NCBI GenBank assembly: GCA_940337035.1
Contig: OW679197.1
Location: forward strand, 56,999,903-57,063,902
DNA length: 64,000 nucleotides
From: Agriotes lineatus
Taxonomy: Eukaryota > Arthropoda > Insecta > Coleoptera > Elateridae
Reading direction: 5' to 3'
Numbering within the stretch: the stretch's first letter is position 1; each line of letters opens with the position of its first letter. Shown here piece by piece: positions 47,072 through 57,765 of the stretch. The position numbers were made by a program, and so were the translations under genes. A model generated the notes under the pieces. That model did no database searches. It saw nothing but the letters and a program-made list of their open reading frames with translations, and was not told the DNA's origin.

Positions 47072-47324
47072 ACAGATCAATAAAAAAACCAATTAGGGTA
47101 GGCTGTGATATGTGTTATACGTTTGGCAGTACTGAAGTGTATTGTCAGTCTATGTCAAATTCGAGATTTGTAGGTTAGGTTTTGTGTCAGTCTGTGTCAA
47201 ACAACAAACAAAACTTAACCTTTTAATCTTGAATTTGACATAGACTGACAATACCCTTCAGTACTGCCAAACATATAACACATATCACAGCCTGCCTTAA
47301 TTGGTTTTTTTATTGATCTGTCTG
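47072..47324. mobile_element. Foldback/MITE-like palindromic element, about 253 bp
   Basis: Nearly the whole element is one palindrome. Both ends read ACAGATCAATAAAAAAACC, then AGGCTGTGATATGTGTTATA, GGCAGTACTGAAG and AGTCTATGTCAAATTC toward the centre. A possible 7-bp duplication, TATAAAG, flanks it (47065-47071 and 47325-47331). There is no ORF. The inner core is shared with the element at 21986-22173. Confidence 0.75.
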
Positions 47325-47330
47325 TATAAA

Positions 47331-47495
47331 GTGTGATCAAAAATTATTTTCATCTAGTATGGCCATGGAATAGTTCTACGTTTATACCAAGCGGTCAAAA
47401 TTTGAGATTTGCGTTGTAAGTGAGTTATAGTTGCATTCATAAATTAGGAAGTATTCCATGGCCAAACTAGATGGAAATAATTATTGATCATACTA
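47331..47495. mobile_element. MITE, about 165 bp
   Basis: Inverted ends AGT(G/A)TGATCAA-AATTATTT then CATCTAGT-TGGCCATGGA match over about 45 bp with few mismatches. No ORF. It directly abuts the foldback at 47072-47324. The TA-type duplication is not certain. Confidence 0.65.
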
Positions 47496-47884
47496 TAGAC
47501 CACATTTGATTATCGTGGAAATATATAATACGTTAGGTGTAATTTATTTCAAGGAAACAACATTTCTAAACATTTCCCTGAACAAGTTGCAGCCGAGTGC
47601 GCCGGCAACACTAAGCTGTCCTATTGTTATGTAAACATATGAACGAAGTAAATAAGGCTAATCACTTTTAAACTTAAAAGTAAGAGTAGATTTGTATGCA
47701 ATCGACGATGCAGTCTCGATTAGAGCTAACACAGATTGAGTGAAGTCACCAATAAATTCAATTTTTTTAAATTTATTCTACATACTTTCTACCTTTGACT
47801 TCATTCTGTACCTTTGAGAGCTTACGTAAGTACTAAATACTATGTTTTCTAAAGTATGGTTAGCAACTCTAAACTGCGAAGCAT
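47496..47884. other. AT-rich spacer
   Basis: No feature recognised. Confidence 0.4.
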
Positions 47885-48890
47885 AAAGAAAAGAGCAGAA
47901 GCGACAGAGAAACTGTTTAATTATAGTAAAAACAAAATGCTGGAGAAGAAAAAATGCTAACTGAGATCAAGGTACATGTATAATTGTATATAAAAAGTAG
48001 CCATATCGACACTTACCCACGGTTTAGAAACTTGGATAATCGAAAAATGATAAATCAAGTTAAATAGTACAGAAATGAGATGTTTGAGAAAAATAGAAGG
48101 AAAACTATCAGGACAGATACATAATGAGATAAATATTTAAAATGCAACCAATAGAAAACACAATAGAAGGACAGTTCAGATGATCCAGCCACATCAGCCG
48201 CCTATGAATCAAGAACAACAAAAATAAGCATAAATGTGGATTAAGAATAACATGGACGAAAGAAGTGAAAAAGGCAATTGAAAAGAGAGATATTCTACGA
48301 AAAATCGAAGAAATTATTTGATAAAGTTAAAAAACGCTTTTTTACATGGAAGAAGGCAAATCCATCAAAATAACCTAAAATTTCAAATTTAAATTAGGTA
48401 AAATCAGCACAGAAAAAATAATTACTTATGTAAAGTTTTGATAAAAACCAGTTTTTGCATTTTGAGTGGCAATTTATATAAAATTGGCAGAGTTTAACTA
48501 GCTGTATCAGCTTTCATATTAAGATTAATTGAAGATAAAATACTAATTAGCATTCAATTTATTGTGGTTTGCAGTTCTACTACTACTACTGCTAAAACAA
48601 TATAAAATTTAAATTTCAGATAATAAAATATTAAATGAAAGCTTAATATTTAAAACAATTAGTGATAATACTATGAAATTAAAAAATATTGTTAAGGCTT
48701 TTTACTAATGTTAGCAATATTTTTGTAAGCCTTTTTACCACTTTTAATAATGCATTGTTTGATTTTGTTTTTAATATCTAAGTAGCGTTGCAAAACGGTC
48801 TAAAGCTCGAAATTGTTTTTCAAATTTCATTTGTCATCCGAAGAAGAGGCTACTCTCATATAATTGTTAATTAAAGTTGCTTTAATTTTT
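47885..48890 (+). pseudogene. RTE-like LINE tail, copy A
   Basis: The plus strand reads KRAEATEKLFNYSKNKMLEK, then LTHGLETW and EMRCLRKIEGKLSGQIHNEI, with stops between. These are the post-polymerase motifs of insect LINEs (A..LY......L..K......L.YG.E.W....EMR.LR...G). The homology with 52785-53700 continues through the 3' untranslated part, including TTCTACTACTAC-GCTAAAA and AAATTGTTTTTCAAAT. The two are separate insertions, or a duplication, of one LINE family. Inactive. Confidence 0.65.
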
Positions 48891-50360
48891 ACCTCTTCTA
48901 AAAATTGATTGACAATATTTTATATTAAAATCAGCCAGAAGCTGTTAAGGATTTACGGCACTATGGTAAAACTATTTTTGAGGTTAGTGGCAGCCAACAC
49001 AGGGCACGATATGGCTTCATAAATTCCAAGTCCTTCGCACCCTATTAGCGTTGGAGGTGTGAATTTCATTCCGGGTGTTGGGTGGAAAATTGAAAATTTT
49101 TCGCCACTTCGAGCATCAATTTGGCGTGTTTGCAAAAGCAGTTTTATTTTGCATCGGCCTTTCGGAGCTGCCCAAATCTGGCAGCACGAGCGGCGAGTAT
49201 CGGAATAATTGGTTTATGGTAATACCGCAAAGCAGCCAATAGCCCGATCTAGATTAGCCGCAATAAATCTTATTTAATTTTTGCCGCTAATGAACTCTTT
49301 CTAAATCGACCTCTTAAAATTAATTATAATAACGCAGCCATGATACCGCGGCCGAAAGGCCGTTATTGTTCGGCACTATTAATACACGTCCCATAAAAAG
49401 GAGGGAGCATCCCGGAAAACAATGTGGGAATTAGATTCTCATCGTCTATTAGAAATAATTAATTTAATATAAAATTACGATCGCTTTACGGTTTTTTGCG
49501 TGCGCGGATAACTCAAAAGACCCGCTATAATTTATACTAGGTACAATATTAAAATTCCGGCCGGCTAAACTCTGCGCTAAATCGACTTAAGATCCATTAC
49601 CGGTGCCTAATGCATGCGTCGGTGTTCACAAAGAGATCGGTAAGGGTCACTGATTAATCATATCGCATGCTACGGTGTAGTATTGGCTTCAAAAAACATT
49701 GTAGCTGGCGTACAATTAGCATAGGATCCGATAGAGACCAGTTCGTGGTACTGTTACCGCTCGCTTGCTGCCCATTTGCTGACTCGGCGGAATCAATCAA
49801 CGCGAACCCACATAATAAAATCTAAATTCCAGAGTTTGAAGACATAATTGTGCCCAGTTGACATGTGTAAAACAAGTATTTTTGCAAGATGGTGCTCCTG
49901 CACATAAATCACTAGAATTTTGACGAATAAACAACTTCAATACAACGTGCGAACGAGCCAACGACCTATTCTGGTTCTGTTTTGGTCTACGCTAATTATT
50001 TTACAAATTACACTAATTATTAAATAACGTGTATTTAGGGAGAACAACTTTTAATGGCGGGTGCGTTGAACAGCCGCGGAATTTTAAGAATCCCGATAAT
50101 TATTTTTCGAACGTGCATGCAGATGAAGAGATTTTCTGATCCGCGCGGCAGTTGAAAATGGGATTGTGCTGAAAAACTAAACTACTTCTGAGTAAGAATG
50201 CGATACGTTGCTGCGTGTGTGGAAGTTTAATTTCGATGCAGGGGCTTCCAAACTTTGTCTGGAGTTCTAAATGAAGCGGTTAGGATCGACAAAGTTGAAA
50301 TCTACATTTTGGGGACCGCTGCTAGTCGTAAGATCGCTTTCAGCAATAAAAAAAAACCTT
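48891..50360. promoter_or_regulatory. Large GC-raised island, candidate cis-regulatory module
   Basis: Nearly 1.5 kb that mixes CpG-rich blocks (GATACCGCGGCCGAAAGGCC at 49342-49361) with AATTA, TTAATTT and CATAAAA words, and has no ORF longer than 60 codons. It resembles insect enhancer sequence. One of the largest islands in the window. Function inferred. Confidence 0.4.
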
Positions 50361-51080
50361 CATCAAAGCAACGGCGGAAACGTAATATGTCAATATGTGC
50401 TATTAAATAAACGCTTCTAAAAATATGACGTTTCATACTAAGGAATTAATGGAAATTAAAGCAGGGATTCTAAACCGTTTAACTGTTTGAATGTATTTCA
50501 GGAAAGGTATTTGAAAATAATTTGTATTGATGAATGAATTAAAGGTATAGCTGTAGGTAACGGCAATAATTAATTCATAAACATAAATAAAAATATACTT
50601 TATGACTTTTGCTTGGTTATATAAGCACTTGGTCCTTCGAGCCGGATTTGCAAAAATGACCTATGGACCTTTTTCCTCTTGGCCTGAACCTGTAATTTCA
50701 AATTAAATATGAAAATATATCAACATGACAGCTTTGATAATACTTTCTGGTCTCTACTGGTTACTTCTTTGTGCAAAAGTGGTCTACAGTTTAATAATTG
50801 CTCAACATCTAACATTCTTGGAATGTCTGCTTAGATTGAAATTATGCACAGTTAGGAGACGAGTGGGATGCATAAAATTACAAAGCAACATTAAAATGCA
50901 GATGCAGATTCGAGTAATTTTCTAAATATAACTGGTGACAATTCAATATTATTGAAATGTCCAAGATTTGCTCGATCTTAGCCTTGCGTATAATTAATAC
51001 AGGATTTATCATAAGGGGTAATAGAGTCGTGCAACTGTCAACGTTGTTATACAATAATAATGGCATGTCAGTTTTTAGAA
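50361..51080. other. AT-rich spacer
   Basis: A 66-codon plus ORF at 50725-50925 starts with a hydrophobic run (LIILSGLYWLLLCAKVVYSL) but has no family and no supporting context. Otherwise nothing seen. Confidence 0.3.
50629..50650. repeat. Third copy of the TGGTCCTTCGAG motif
   Basis: TTGGTCCTTCGAGCCGGATT, preceded by a TATATAA-like box at about 50617-50623. Similar to the motifs at 44360 and 46411. From memory, this sequence is frequent just downstream of the 5' LTR in insect LTR retrotransposons; I treat that as uncertain. Confidence 0.4.
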
Positions 51081-51640
51081 CATCGCAGAATTGCCCAAAC
51101 CCGAATTAAAGCATTCCAAATTTCCCAGTGGAATATTCGACTTTAATGAGCACCTTCGACAGCAACATCTTAATTTTGTAGAAATGGCGTACTCAACGGC
51201 TAGTATTGCGTTCGGCTAATAAAAAAGTAATAATATTGACACTCGCATGTTCGGTACGGTCATTTCGTGCTAAATAAGTAATGCCAATCAGAGAGCGTCG
51301 TGCACACGCAACGATCATCAGTGCTAAAACTATTGCTAATAAATAATTTATGGTGATTGTGCAAGGCCGTGCGTTTGCGAAACTTGTCGCAAATTTCAGG
51401 CTGCTTGCTTTGTCCAGCCAGTTCTACCGAATAGTTTTATAAACAAAGAAGCTTACTACGGATTTTAAATAAAACGATAAATTCCGTTTATTGCAGCTCG
51501 CAATTTATCAAAGCAAGTAACCCATACGTGCAAATATTCATGCAAAAGCTGAAGATCATAAATCCACAATCTGCATTCTCCCATACTTTTCGAACAATAT
51601 CGTGCCTGCCAGCTATAAAATCAGAGCAGTATTTATCACT
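51081..51640. promoter_or_regulatory. GC-raised island, candidate cis-regulatory module
   Basis: No ORFs. Mixed CpG and TTTAAT/TAATAA/CATGCAAA-type words, similar in texture to 48891-50360. Confidence 0.3.
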
Positions 51641-52290
51641 GTCGACTATTTAATCATGTTTCAGTAATTTAGTTAGTCTATTTTGCTGTCTTCTTCTTGA
51701 CTTATGCCCTATGTGTGCTAGAAAATGTTAGAAGTACAGGAAAACTTGAAAGTACTCTCAGGAGGGAGCTTAAATTTAGATTGTAGTTGAAATTTGAGCA
51801 GCTTCTATTGAATTTCAGCTTGGGTAGCATTCTATATGTATGTCTTCATTGTTTAAAATTAAATTTGGAAGGTTTTAATTTTTTTAATTCATAGAAGCGT
51901 TGAGATAAAAATAAATTGGTAAAGCTCTTGACCATTGTAAATAATAGTTGTGACTGTATTTCCACCACTCTAAAAATCGTAGTCTCTAATTTTCTCTACA
52001 TTTTTATACAGCGGTAAAACGGAACCTTTTATAAATATTTGTTAGCATCATAAAGCATTCTTAAAATATGTGTGTGTAAAAATGTGGAAATTGTCATCGG
52101 TTTGAACGGAGTTAAACCATTGTTGACGTATCAGAAATTAATTTTGTCGAATTACAAAAGAACAAAATGATAAAATGAGTAATGGTAAAATAACAAGTTT
52201 AGTTAGCACCAGAACAACAGTAAGTTATCACAGTATCTACCACGTAACAAAAACAGTACAGAGATAAATGGGCAAACAATTGGTTTTAGT
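51641..52290. other. AT-rich spacer
   Basis: No feature recognised. Confidence 0.4.
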
Positions 52291-53700
52291 AGGAAATAAT
52301 CGTTAGACAAGGAGTATGGGAAAAACTTGCAAAACTAATTGTTAAATTGGATCAAGATCATAATGTTCGTATCTAATAAAACAAAAACATTATAAAAAGT
52401 AATAAAATTCTAACAATTAATATGCAATATCAGAATATAGGAACCTAAATACCCATAATTAGTGGAATAAATCAGGAGACACTGCACATGAACAATTGTT
52501 ATAAAACGGAACAATCGTATTTCACAATTTAAGTAATTAAGAAAGTCTCGAACCTACATGCAATAGGATATTGAATAATGGAAGAGATACAAATATTGGA
52601 GTTATGTTGCACATGTGGTTTTGATAGAGATCACGAAACACTGAATTAGCACTGAGGAAACTTTTCGTTCATGAGTAAAAAAGAAGAAAAACATACAATC
52701 AAATAAGAGGAGGAAACACTAGAATAAGTCAAAAAAATTAAATATAATATATGGACCATTTGCACAAGATGGAAGTTTACATAAACAAATAAAGAAAAAA
52801 TAACAGAAGCGACAGGAAGACTATTTAACCGTATTAAAAATAAAATATTGGCGAAGAAAGAAATACTAAATAAGACCAAGGTGTAGATATATAAAAAATA
52901 GCCATACTGACACTTATATATGGCACAGAAACTTGAACAATAACAAAAAAACCAATACAAGAATGAGATATCTATGAAAAATGGAAGGAAAACAATCGTG
53001 AGTAAATTAAGAAACAAACACTGAAATGTAAGCTATAGTAAACCTAATAGAAGGCCAGTAAAGATAATCCGATCACATGAAAAGCACATGAAATAAGAAT
53101 AAAAAAGAAGAAAAAGAAGAAGCAGGAAAGTATATCAAGAATAATATGGACGAAAAACGTGAATAAGCAATGGAAAAGTGATATATACAAGAAATAAATT
53201 ATTTGGAAAAGTTGACAAAAAGTCCTTTATTGAAAGGGAAGAAGACAAAACGAACAAAATAACCTAAAATTTCCAATTTACATTTCTAAGTAAGAGCAGA
53301 ACAGACGAAATAGCTACTTGCGTTTTTATACATGACTATTGAGTAGCATTTAATATAAAATTTGCGGAGCTTCCATATCAACATTAATTAAAAGCAATAT
53401 AATTAAAATTTAATTTAATGTGGCTTGCAGTTCTACTACTACCGCTAAAATAATGCAAAATTTAAAATTTAGATAATAACATATAGAAGTTTATTATTTG
53501 AAAAAAATTGTGATGAAATTACGAAATTTAAAAAGTATAAGAAGACTTACTAATGTGAACAATATTTTGTAAAGTTTTTTACCACTTTCAATAACGCATT
53601 GTTTGAAACTGTTTTTAATATCTAAGGAGCGATGAAAATGCTCTATAGATGGAAATTGTTTTTCAAATATCAAATTGTTATCATAAGAGAGCTTACACAA
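52291..53700 (+). pseudogene. RTE-like LINE relic, copy B
   Basis: Decayed LINE sequence on the plus strand. From about 52785 it reads TEATGRLFNRIKNKILAKKE, then a degraded LYG-E-W region and MEGK. It aligns with copy A at 47885-48890 in both the coding tail and the 3' untranslated part. Before 52785 the A-rich plus strand has only faint similarity to the region just before this tail. Many stops. The 123-codon ORF on the minus strand (52646-53017) is a shadow of this A-rich sequence. Confidence 0.6.
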
Positions 53701-54796
53701 TGATATTTTGTTATTAAGGATTTAAGTCAATTTCAATAAATATTTGTGCTTTTTATGCAATTTTAAAATAGAAAACTAGAATAATAGACGTTCAATGCAT
53801 AGACGTTTAACCATCGACAAAGGTCTTTAGATCTTCTATAATGAAATACAGGCTAGTAATACTATCTTTTATTTATATCTTAATGTGATTTTGATAAAGC
53901 CAGGTGTTCTACGTTAACGAAATATTTATAACGATCTTATGTAATAAAGCGAAAATGTGTGTTTGCACTTACTTTAAATTTACATGCTGTAGATATTATA
54001 AATTGTGCCAGATTTTACTTGTTTTAAGCGAATTAACAACAGATTTAAGTTTATTACTAACAGAAAAATAATTAATAATACAAACACGCAGATATGTCTA
54101 TCTAGCTATTTATGTATCAGGAACACTCTGAAGTTAGTTGCAGTCACCTACTTCATCTAGCTTGAGATTAGCAAACTATTTACCTACATTTTTTTATAAC
54201 TAATGACAACTTTCCATAAATAAATTCGAAGTTACAGAAAGTGTATCATTTAATAACAGATATTGTTGTGTTAGAATTGAAACGTAAATAAGGAACTTGA
54301 AAAGCAAGGAGTCATAGTCCCCAATTATCTTGACTAAATTGATAAAAAACAGATATAGTTCAAATATAAATAGGTAACAGAACAAATATTTTTTAGAAAG
54401 CAGTAGTAATGTGTCATGCAGCCATGCCATATAAGTAATAAATGTCTATGTAATAGAGTACAAACGTGTAATATAATATATAGTAACAATAAGCATTATA
54501 CATTTTACACGGGGCATTTCCAAAATCGGTATAAACTACACACCAGAATTAAAAAAAAATGTGTTGAAAATAATTTATTGGGAACTATAGTAAATACTAG
54601 TTTAGTTTTAAAATATTGTTTTTCAATGTATATAAATATATAAAAGGTAAAATTTATACTCATCAATGCAAAACCCGTAACCACTAGTGCTAGATACTTG
54701 AAATATGGCAGAAAGGTTCATTTCGTTACGTAGGGCAGTGCTAAGAAAAAAATCTTCTCCTCAAAGGAATAAAACGAGCTAAGGAATGTTTTAAAG
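53701..54796. other. AT-rich spacer
   Basis: No gene. TGTTTTAAAG at 54787-54796 is repeated at 57430-57439 and may be the target duplication of the LINE that follows. Confidence 0.4.
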
Positions 54797-57415
54797 GGTG
54801 CTATATAGCACAAACAACTGCAACTAGGTAGTTTAAATTTGACTTACAAATCTACGTAAGCCGCTTTCAGGGTTTTTCAGAATTTACCCCGCAAAGGGTA
54901 CCATCCGCCTTTAGACATAACATTTGAAATGGATATATTTGTTAGGACTGATGTTTATTTTGGCGGACCACAGTATATGTACCAGAAAGCTGATTTCGAT
55001 AAACTCTATCGAGAGCTGAGGGATACTGACTGGAATTTGATTAACCATTGCAACGATGTTGATGCTATGGTAAGTGAATTTTATAAGTTATTTTATAAAG
55101 CATTGGACGCTTCTGTACCAAAGAGCAGGCCTAAAAACAGATTATATCCACCTTGGTTCACTTCGGAATTAATAAAAAAAATTAAATTTAAATCAAGACT
55201 GCTTAAAAAACTGAAATTTCAGAACACACCACTAAATCTTCAGAGATATAACCTTTTGCGAACTGAAATAAAATGTAATATTGCCGAATGCTTTAAGAAT
55301 TACCTTAATAATTTAGAGACTAATATGCAACAGAACCCGGCTTGTTTTTGGTCGTTCTTAAAAAATAAAAAAAGGGTAAAATCTGCTCTTCCATCCATGA
55401 CATTTGAAGGAAAAACTCTAAATACAAATGAAGAAATTACAGAAGCATTTGCAAAACATTTTAAATCAGTTTATAGTTTTAAAGGAAGTAATATGAGCAG
55501 TAATGTACAAAATTTTAGTGAACCTAAAGACACGATTGATATTTTAAATATGATGCAAATAACAAACGACGAAATAATTTTGGCAATTACAAAACTAAAA
55601 CCCAAAAAATCTGTTGGACATGATTTGATACCAATTTATATATTTAAAGGTTGTGCCAATATATTAAACTACCCCCTTATTATAATTTTCAATAAAATAA
55701 TTGCTACTTCTACATATCCTGCTGCATGGAAGATAGCAAAAATTTGCCCAATTTATAAGAGCGGCCAAAGATCCAATGTAACAAATTACAGACCAATTTC
55801 TATACTACCAGCGGTGTCAAAAATTTTTGAATCTATACTTCACTCTCGAATATTTAATCATGTTAAAACACTTATTTGCGATAATCAACATGGTTTTTTG
55901 CCTAAGCGTTCTACAGTAACAAATCTGATGCACTTTACACAAGATGTGTCTGAAGCCATAGATGAAAATTTACAGACAGATGTAATATATACGGATTTCG
56001 CAAAAGCATTTGACAGAGTGTCTCATAATGTGCTTTTGTCGAAATTGAGAATGTATGGATTTTCAGATAGTCTTGTAAATCTAATTGAATCTTATCTTGT
56101 TGACAGAATTCAATATGTAGTATATAATAGTTGTCAGTCACATAGATATTTTGTTAATTCCGGAGTTCCCCAGGGTGCCAATTTAGGTCCTCTACTCTTT
56201 TTGTTGCTAATAAACGATTTACCCAATGTTTTGCAATATTCTAAATCATTACTTTTTGCGGATGATTTAAAAATATGGAAAAACATACAATCAGTCCAAG
56301 ACTGCATTGAATTACAAAAAGATATTGACAATCTATATTTTTGGAGTCAAAAAAATCAACTTTATTTTAATATTGCTAAATGTTCTTATGTAACTTTCTC
56401 TAAAAAACATACAAATTACCAATTTAATTATACTATGAATCAGGAACCACTTAAAAAAAATGAAACAATACGGGACTTGGGCGTTACGTATGATTCAAAG
56501 TTGTCTTTTAATTTTCATATAGAAAACTTAGTTAACACAGCATACAAAGCCCTTGGCTTTTTAATAAGACAATCACAAATGTTTTCCAGTCGGAATACCC
56601 TCACAACTTTATACAATTATTTTGTAAAAAGTAAACTGGAATATGCCTCGCTTATATGGAGTCCCATGTATGCTCATCACGGTATAAATGCAATAGAAAG
56701 AGTGCAGAAACGATTCCTTAAATACTTGTATTTCAAAGAAACAGGATACTACCCCCTATATTCGCATTACTCAGAGTTATTAAAGAAATATTCAGGTATT
56801 ATAACTTTAGAGAAACGGCGTTATTTGGCAGCACTTGTATTTTTACATAAGGTTTTTAACAACGAAACTGATATTACTCCAATATTACACAAATTACGTT
56901 TTCTTGTACCCAGACAAGTTTCCCGCTGCAATCAAATATTTTATCTTCCACCATCTCGAACAAATTCATTAATAAATTCACCAATTTATCGAATATGTAA
57001 ATATGCAAATATTGTAAGTGGATATGTTGATTTCTTTAACCTCAAAATAAAGATATTTTTAAATATGTGTAAATATGCTTTAAATTTACCGAGAGTTGAG
57101 GCTGATATTGGGGCGAGACATATTTAAGTTTTAGCTTAGTAATTTAGTTTAAATCTACAACTTACTCTATAATTTAGTTTTAATCCAGCTATCATGTTTT
57201 TTTGTTTGTTTTTTTTAAGTTATTCAACAATCATTGCTTTACTCTGATAGCAAATTGTAAAGTTATTTTCTTCCATTGTTTTTTTTGTCTTTTTTTTGTT
57301 CTCTTAATTTCTGCATTTGAAAACTGGCCTATATTAATGTTAATTATTTAAAATGTAGCCTGTCATTGGCATCAGCTGTTGGCTACAACGATAATAAATA
57401 AATAAATAAATAAAT
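54797..57415 (+). mobile_element. 5'-truncated LINE with intact reverse transcriptase
   Basis: A non-LTR retrotransposon that lacks nearly all of its endonuclease domain. The 3' UTR (57128-57390) ends in a (TAAA)n tail at about 57392-57415 after GGCTACAACGATAA. The 5' limit is uncertain. The coding frame is open from 54860. A 10-bp repeat, TGTTTTAAAG (54787-54796 and 57430-57439), could be the duplication, but 14 extra bases would then separate it from the tail. Short A-rich tandem tails like this are usual for several LINE clades. Confidence 0.85.
54929..57127 (+). CDS. Non-LTR retrotransposon reverse transcriptase, 732 codons
   Basis: Polymerase of a LINE; it would copy the element RNA at a nicked target. 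Residues 1-100 form the linker after the endonuclease (KADFDKLYRELRDTDW at 20-35; PPWFTSELI at 74-82). RT spans about 230-515: VTNYRPISILPAVSKIFE at 284-301, QHGFLPKRSTVTNL at 320-333, catalytic YTDFAKAFDRV at 354-364 (Asp356), SGVPQGANLGP at 411-421, and FADD at 443-446 (Asp445, Asp446). A C-terminal thumb and tail with LEYASLIWSP at 570-579 follow. No stop or frameshift. The same frame is open 23 codons upstream of the first Met and contains HPPLDI, a possible endonuclease end, so the Met is probably internal. The clade is not certain (Jockey/CR1 superfamily). Confidence 0.92.
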   Translation: MDIFVRTDVYFGGPQYMYQKADFDKLYRELRDTDWNLINHCNDVDAMVSEFYKLFYKALDASVPKSRPKNRLYPPWFTSELIKKIKFKSRLLKKLKFQNTPLNLQRYNLLRTEIKCNIAECFKNYLNNLETNMQQNPACFWSFLKNKKRVKSALPSMTFEGKTLNTNEEITEAFAKHFKSVYSFKGSNMSSNVQNFSEPKDTIDILNMMQITNDEIILAITKLKPKKSVGHDLIPIYIFKGCANILNYPLIIIFNKIIATSTYPAAWKIAKICPIYKSGQRSNVTNYRPISILPAVSKIFESILHSRIFNHVKTLICDNQHGFLPKRSTVTNLMHFTQDVSEAIDENLQTDVIYTDFAKAFDRVSHNVLLSKLRMYGFSDSLVNLIESYLVDRIQYVVYNSCQSHRYFVNSGVPQGANLGPLLFLLLINDLPNVLQYSKSLLFADDLKIWKNIQSVQDCIELQKDIDNLYFWSQKNQLYFNIAKCSYVTFSKKHTNYQFNYTMNQEPLKKNETIRDLGVTYDSKLSFNFHIENLVNTAYKALGFLIRQSQMFSSRNTLTTLYNYFVKSKLEYASLIWSPMYAHHGINAIERVQKRFLKYLYFKETGYYPLYSHYSELLKKYSGIITLEKRRYLAALVFLHKVFNNETDITPILHKLRFLVPRQVSRCNQIFYLPPSRTNSLINSPIYRICKYANIVSGYVDFFNLKIKIFLNMCKYALNLPRVEADIGARHI

Positions 57416-57683
57416 GGGGTTGGATGTGTTGTTTTAAAGAGCGTCACAAAACGGGAAGTACTGCTGGCAGGAAGTTGAAATTCGGCATATTAATTTCTAT
57501 TCTAAATCGGGTGAAACATCAGGGTTTTTAGAAATTCCCCCTCCCCCTCCCCCACCCCAAGCCAGTGAAGATGCGTGAGTCATGTTGGGATTGTCACCGA
57601 TTGGAATTTGGTCGCAATCGGGTTTGCTTCTTTAAACGGTCCCCTTTACTTCATGATACAACGATAAGCGTGTTTGTTACGTA
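57416..57683. other. GC-raised block with C-tract
   Basis: A pyrimidine tract (CCCCCTCCCCCTCCCCCACC, about 57538-57557) and CpG-containing sequence. No ORF. Possibly an island into which the LINE inserted. Confidence 0.3.
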
Positions 57684-57765
57684 GCGTTGCTGGTCGAGTG
57701 ATTAGGGCGTCTCAGTAAAAATCAGATTCCCTCTGGAAACGCAGGTTTGAATCTTACCGAGCGCA
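57684..57765 (+). tRNA. tRNA-Ser-like relic (pseudogene or SINE head)
   Basis: 82 nt with the class II tRNA-Ser plan: TGGTCGAGTGATTAGGGCG (D-arm), an AAATCAGATTCCCTCTGG anticodon/variable segment, and a GCAGGTTTGAATCTTACC T-arm. From knowledge of insect tRNA-Ser, most positions match. One base is missing near the anticodon loop, so the triplet cannot be read safely. Two inner acceptor pairs (G-G and C-C) are broken. It is therefore more likely a pseudogene or the head of a SINE than a working tRNA. No pol III T-run follows directly. Confidence 0.55.

Noticed and set aside
52646..53017. 123-codon minus-strand ORF, very hydrophobic
   Set aside because: It is the complement of an A-rich decayed LINE tail; Phe/Leu/Ser-rich composition comes from T-rich reading, not from a membrane protein.
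54787..57439. TGTTTTAAAG as a proven target duplication of the LINE
   Set aside because: The right copy lies 14 bases beyond the (TAAA)n tail, so I keep it only as a candidate.
57684..57765. Functional tRNA-Ser gene
   Set aside because: Broken inner acceptor pairs, a missing base by the anticodon loop, and no terminator T-run.
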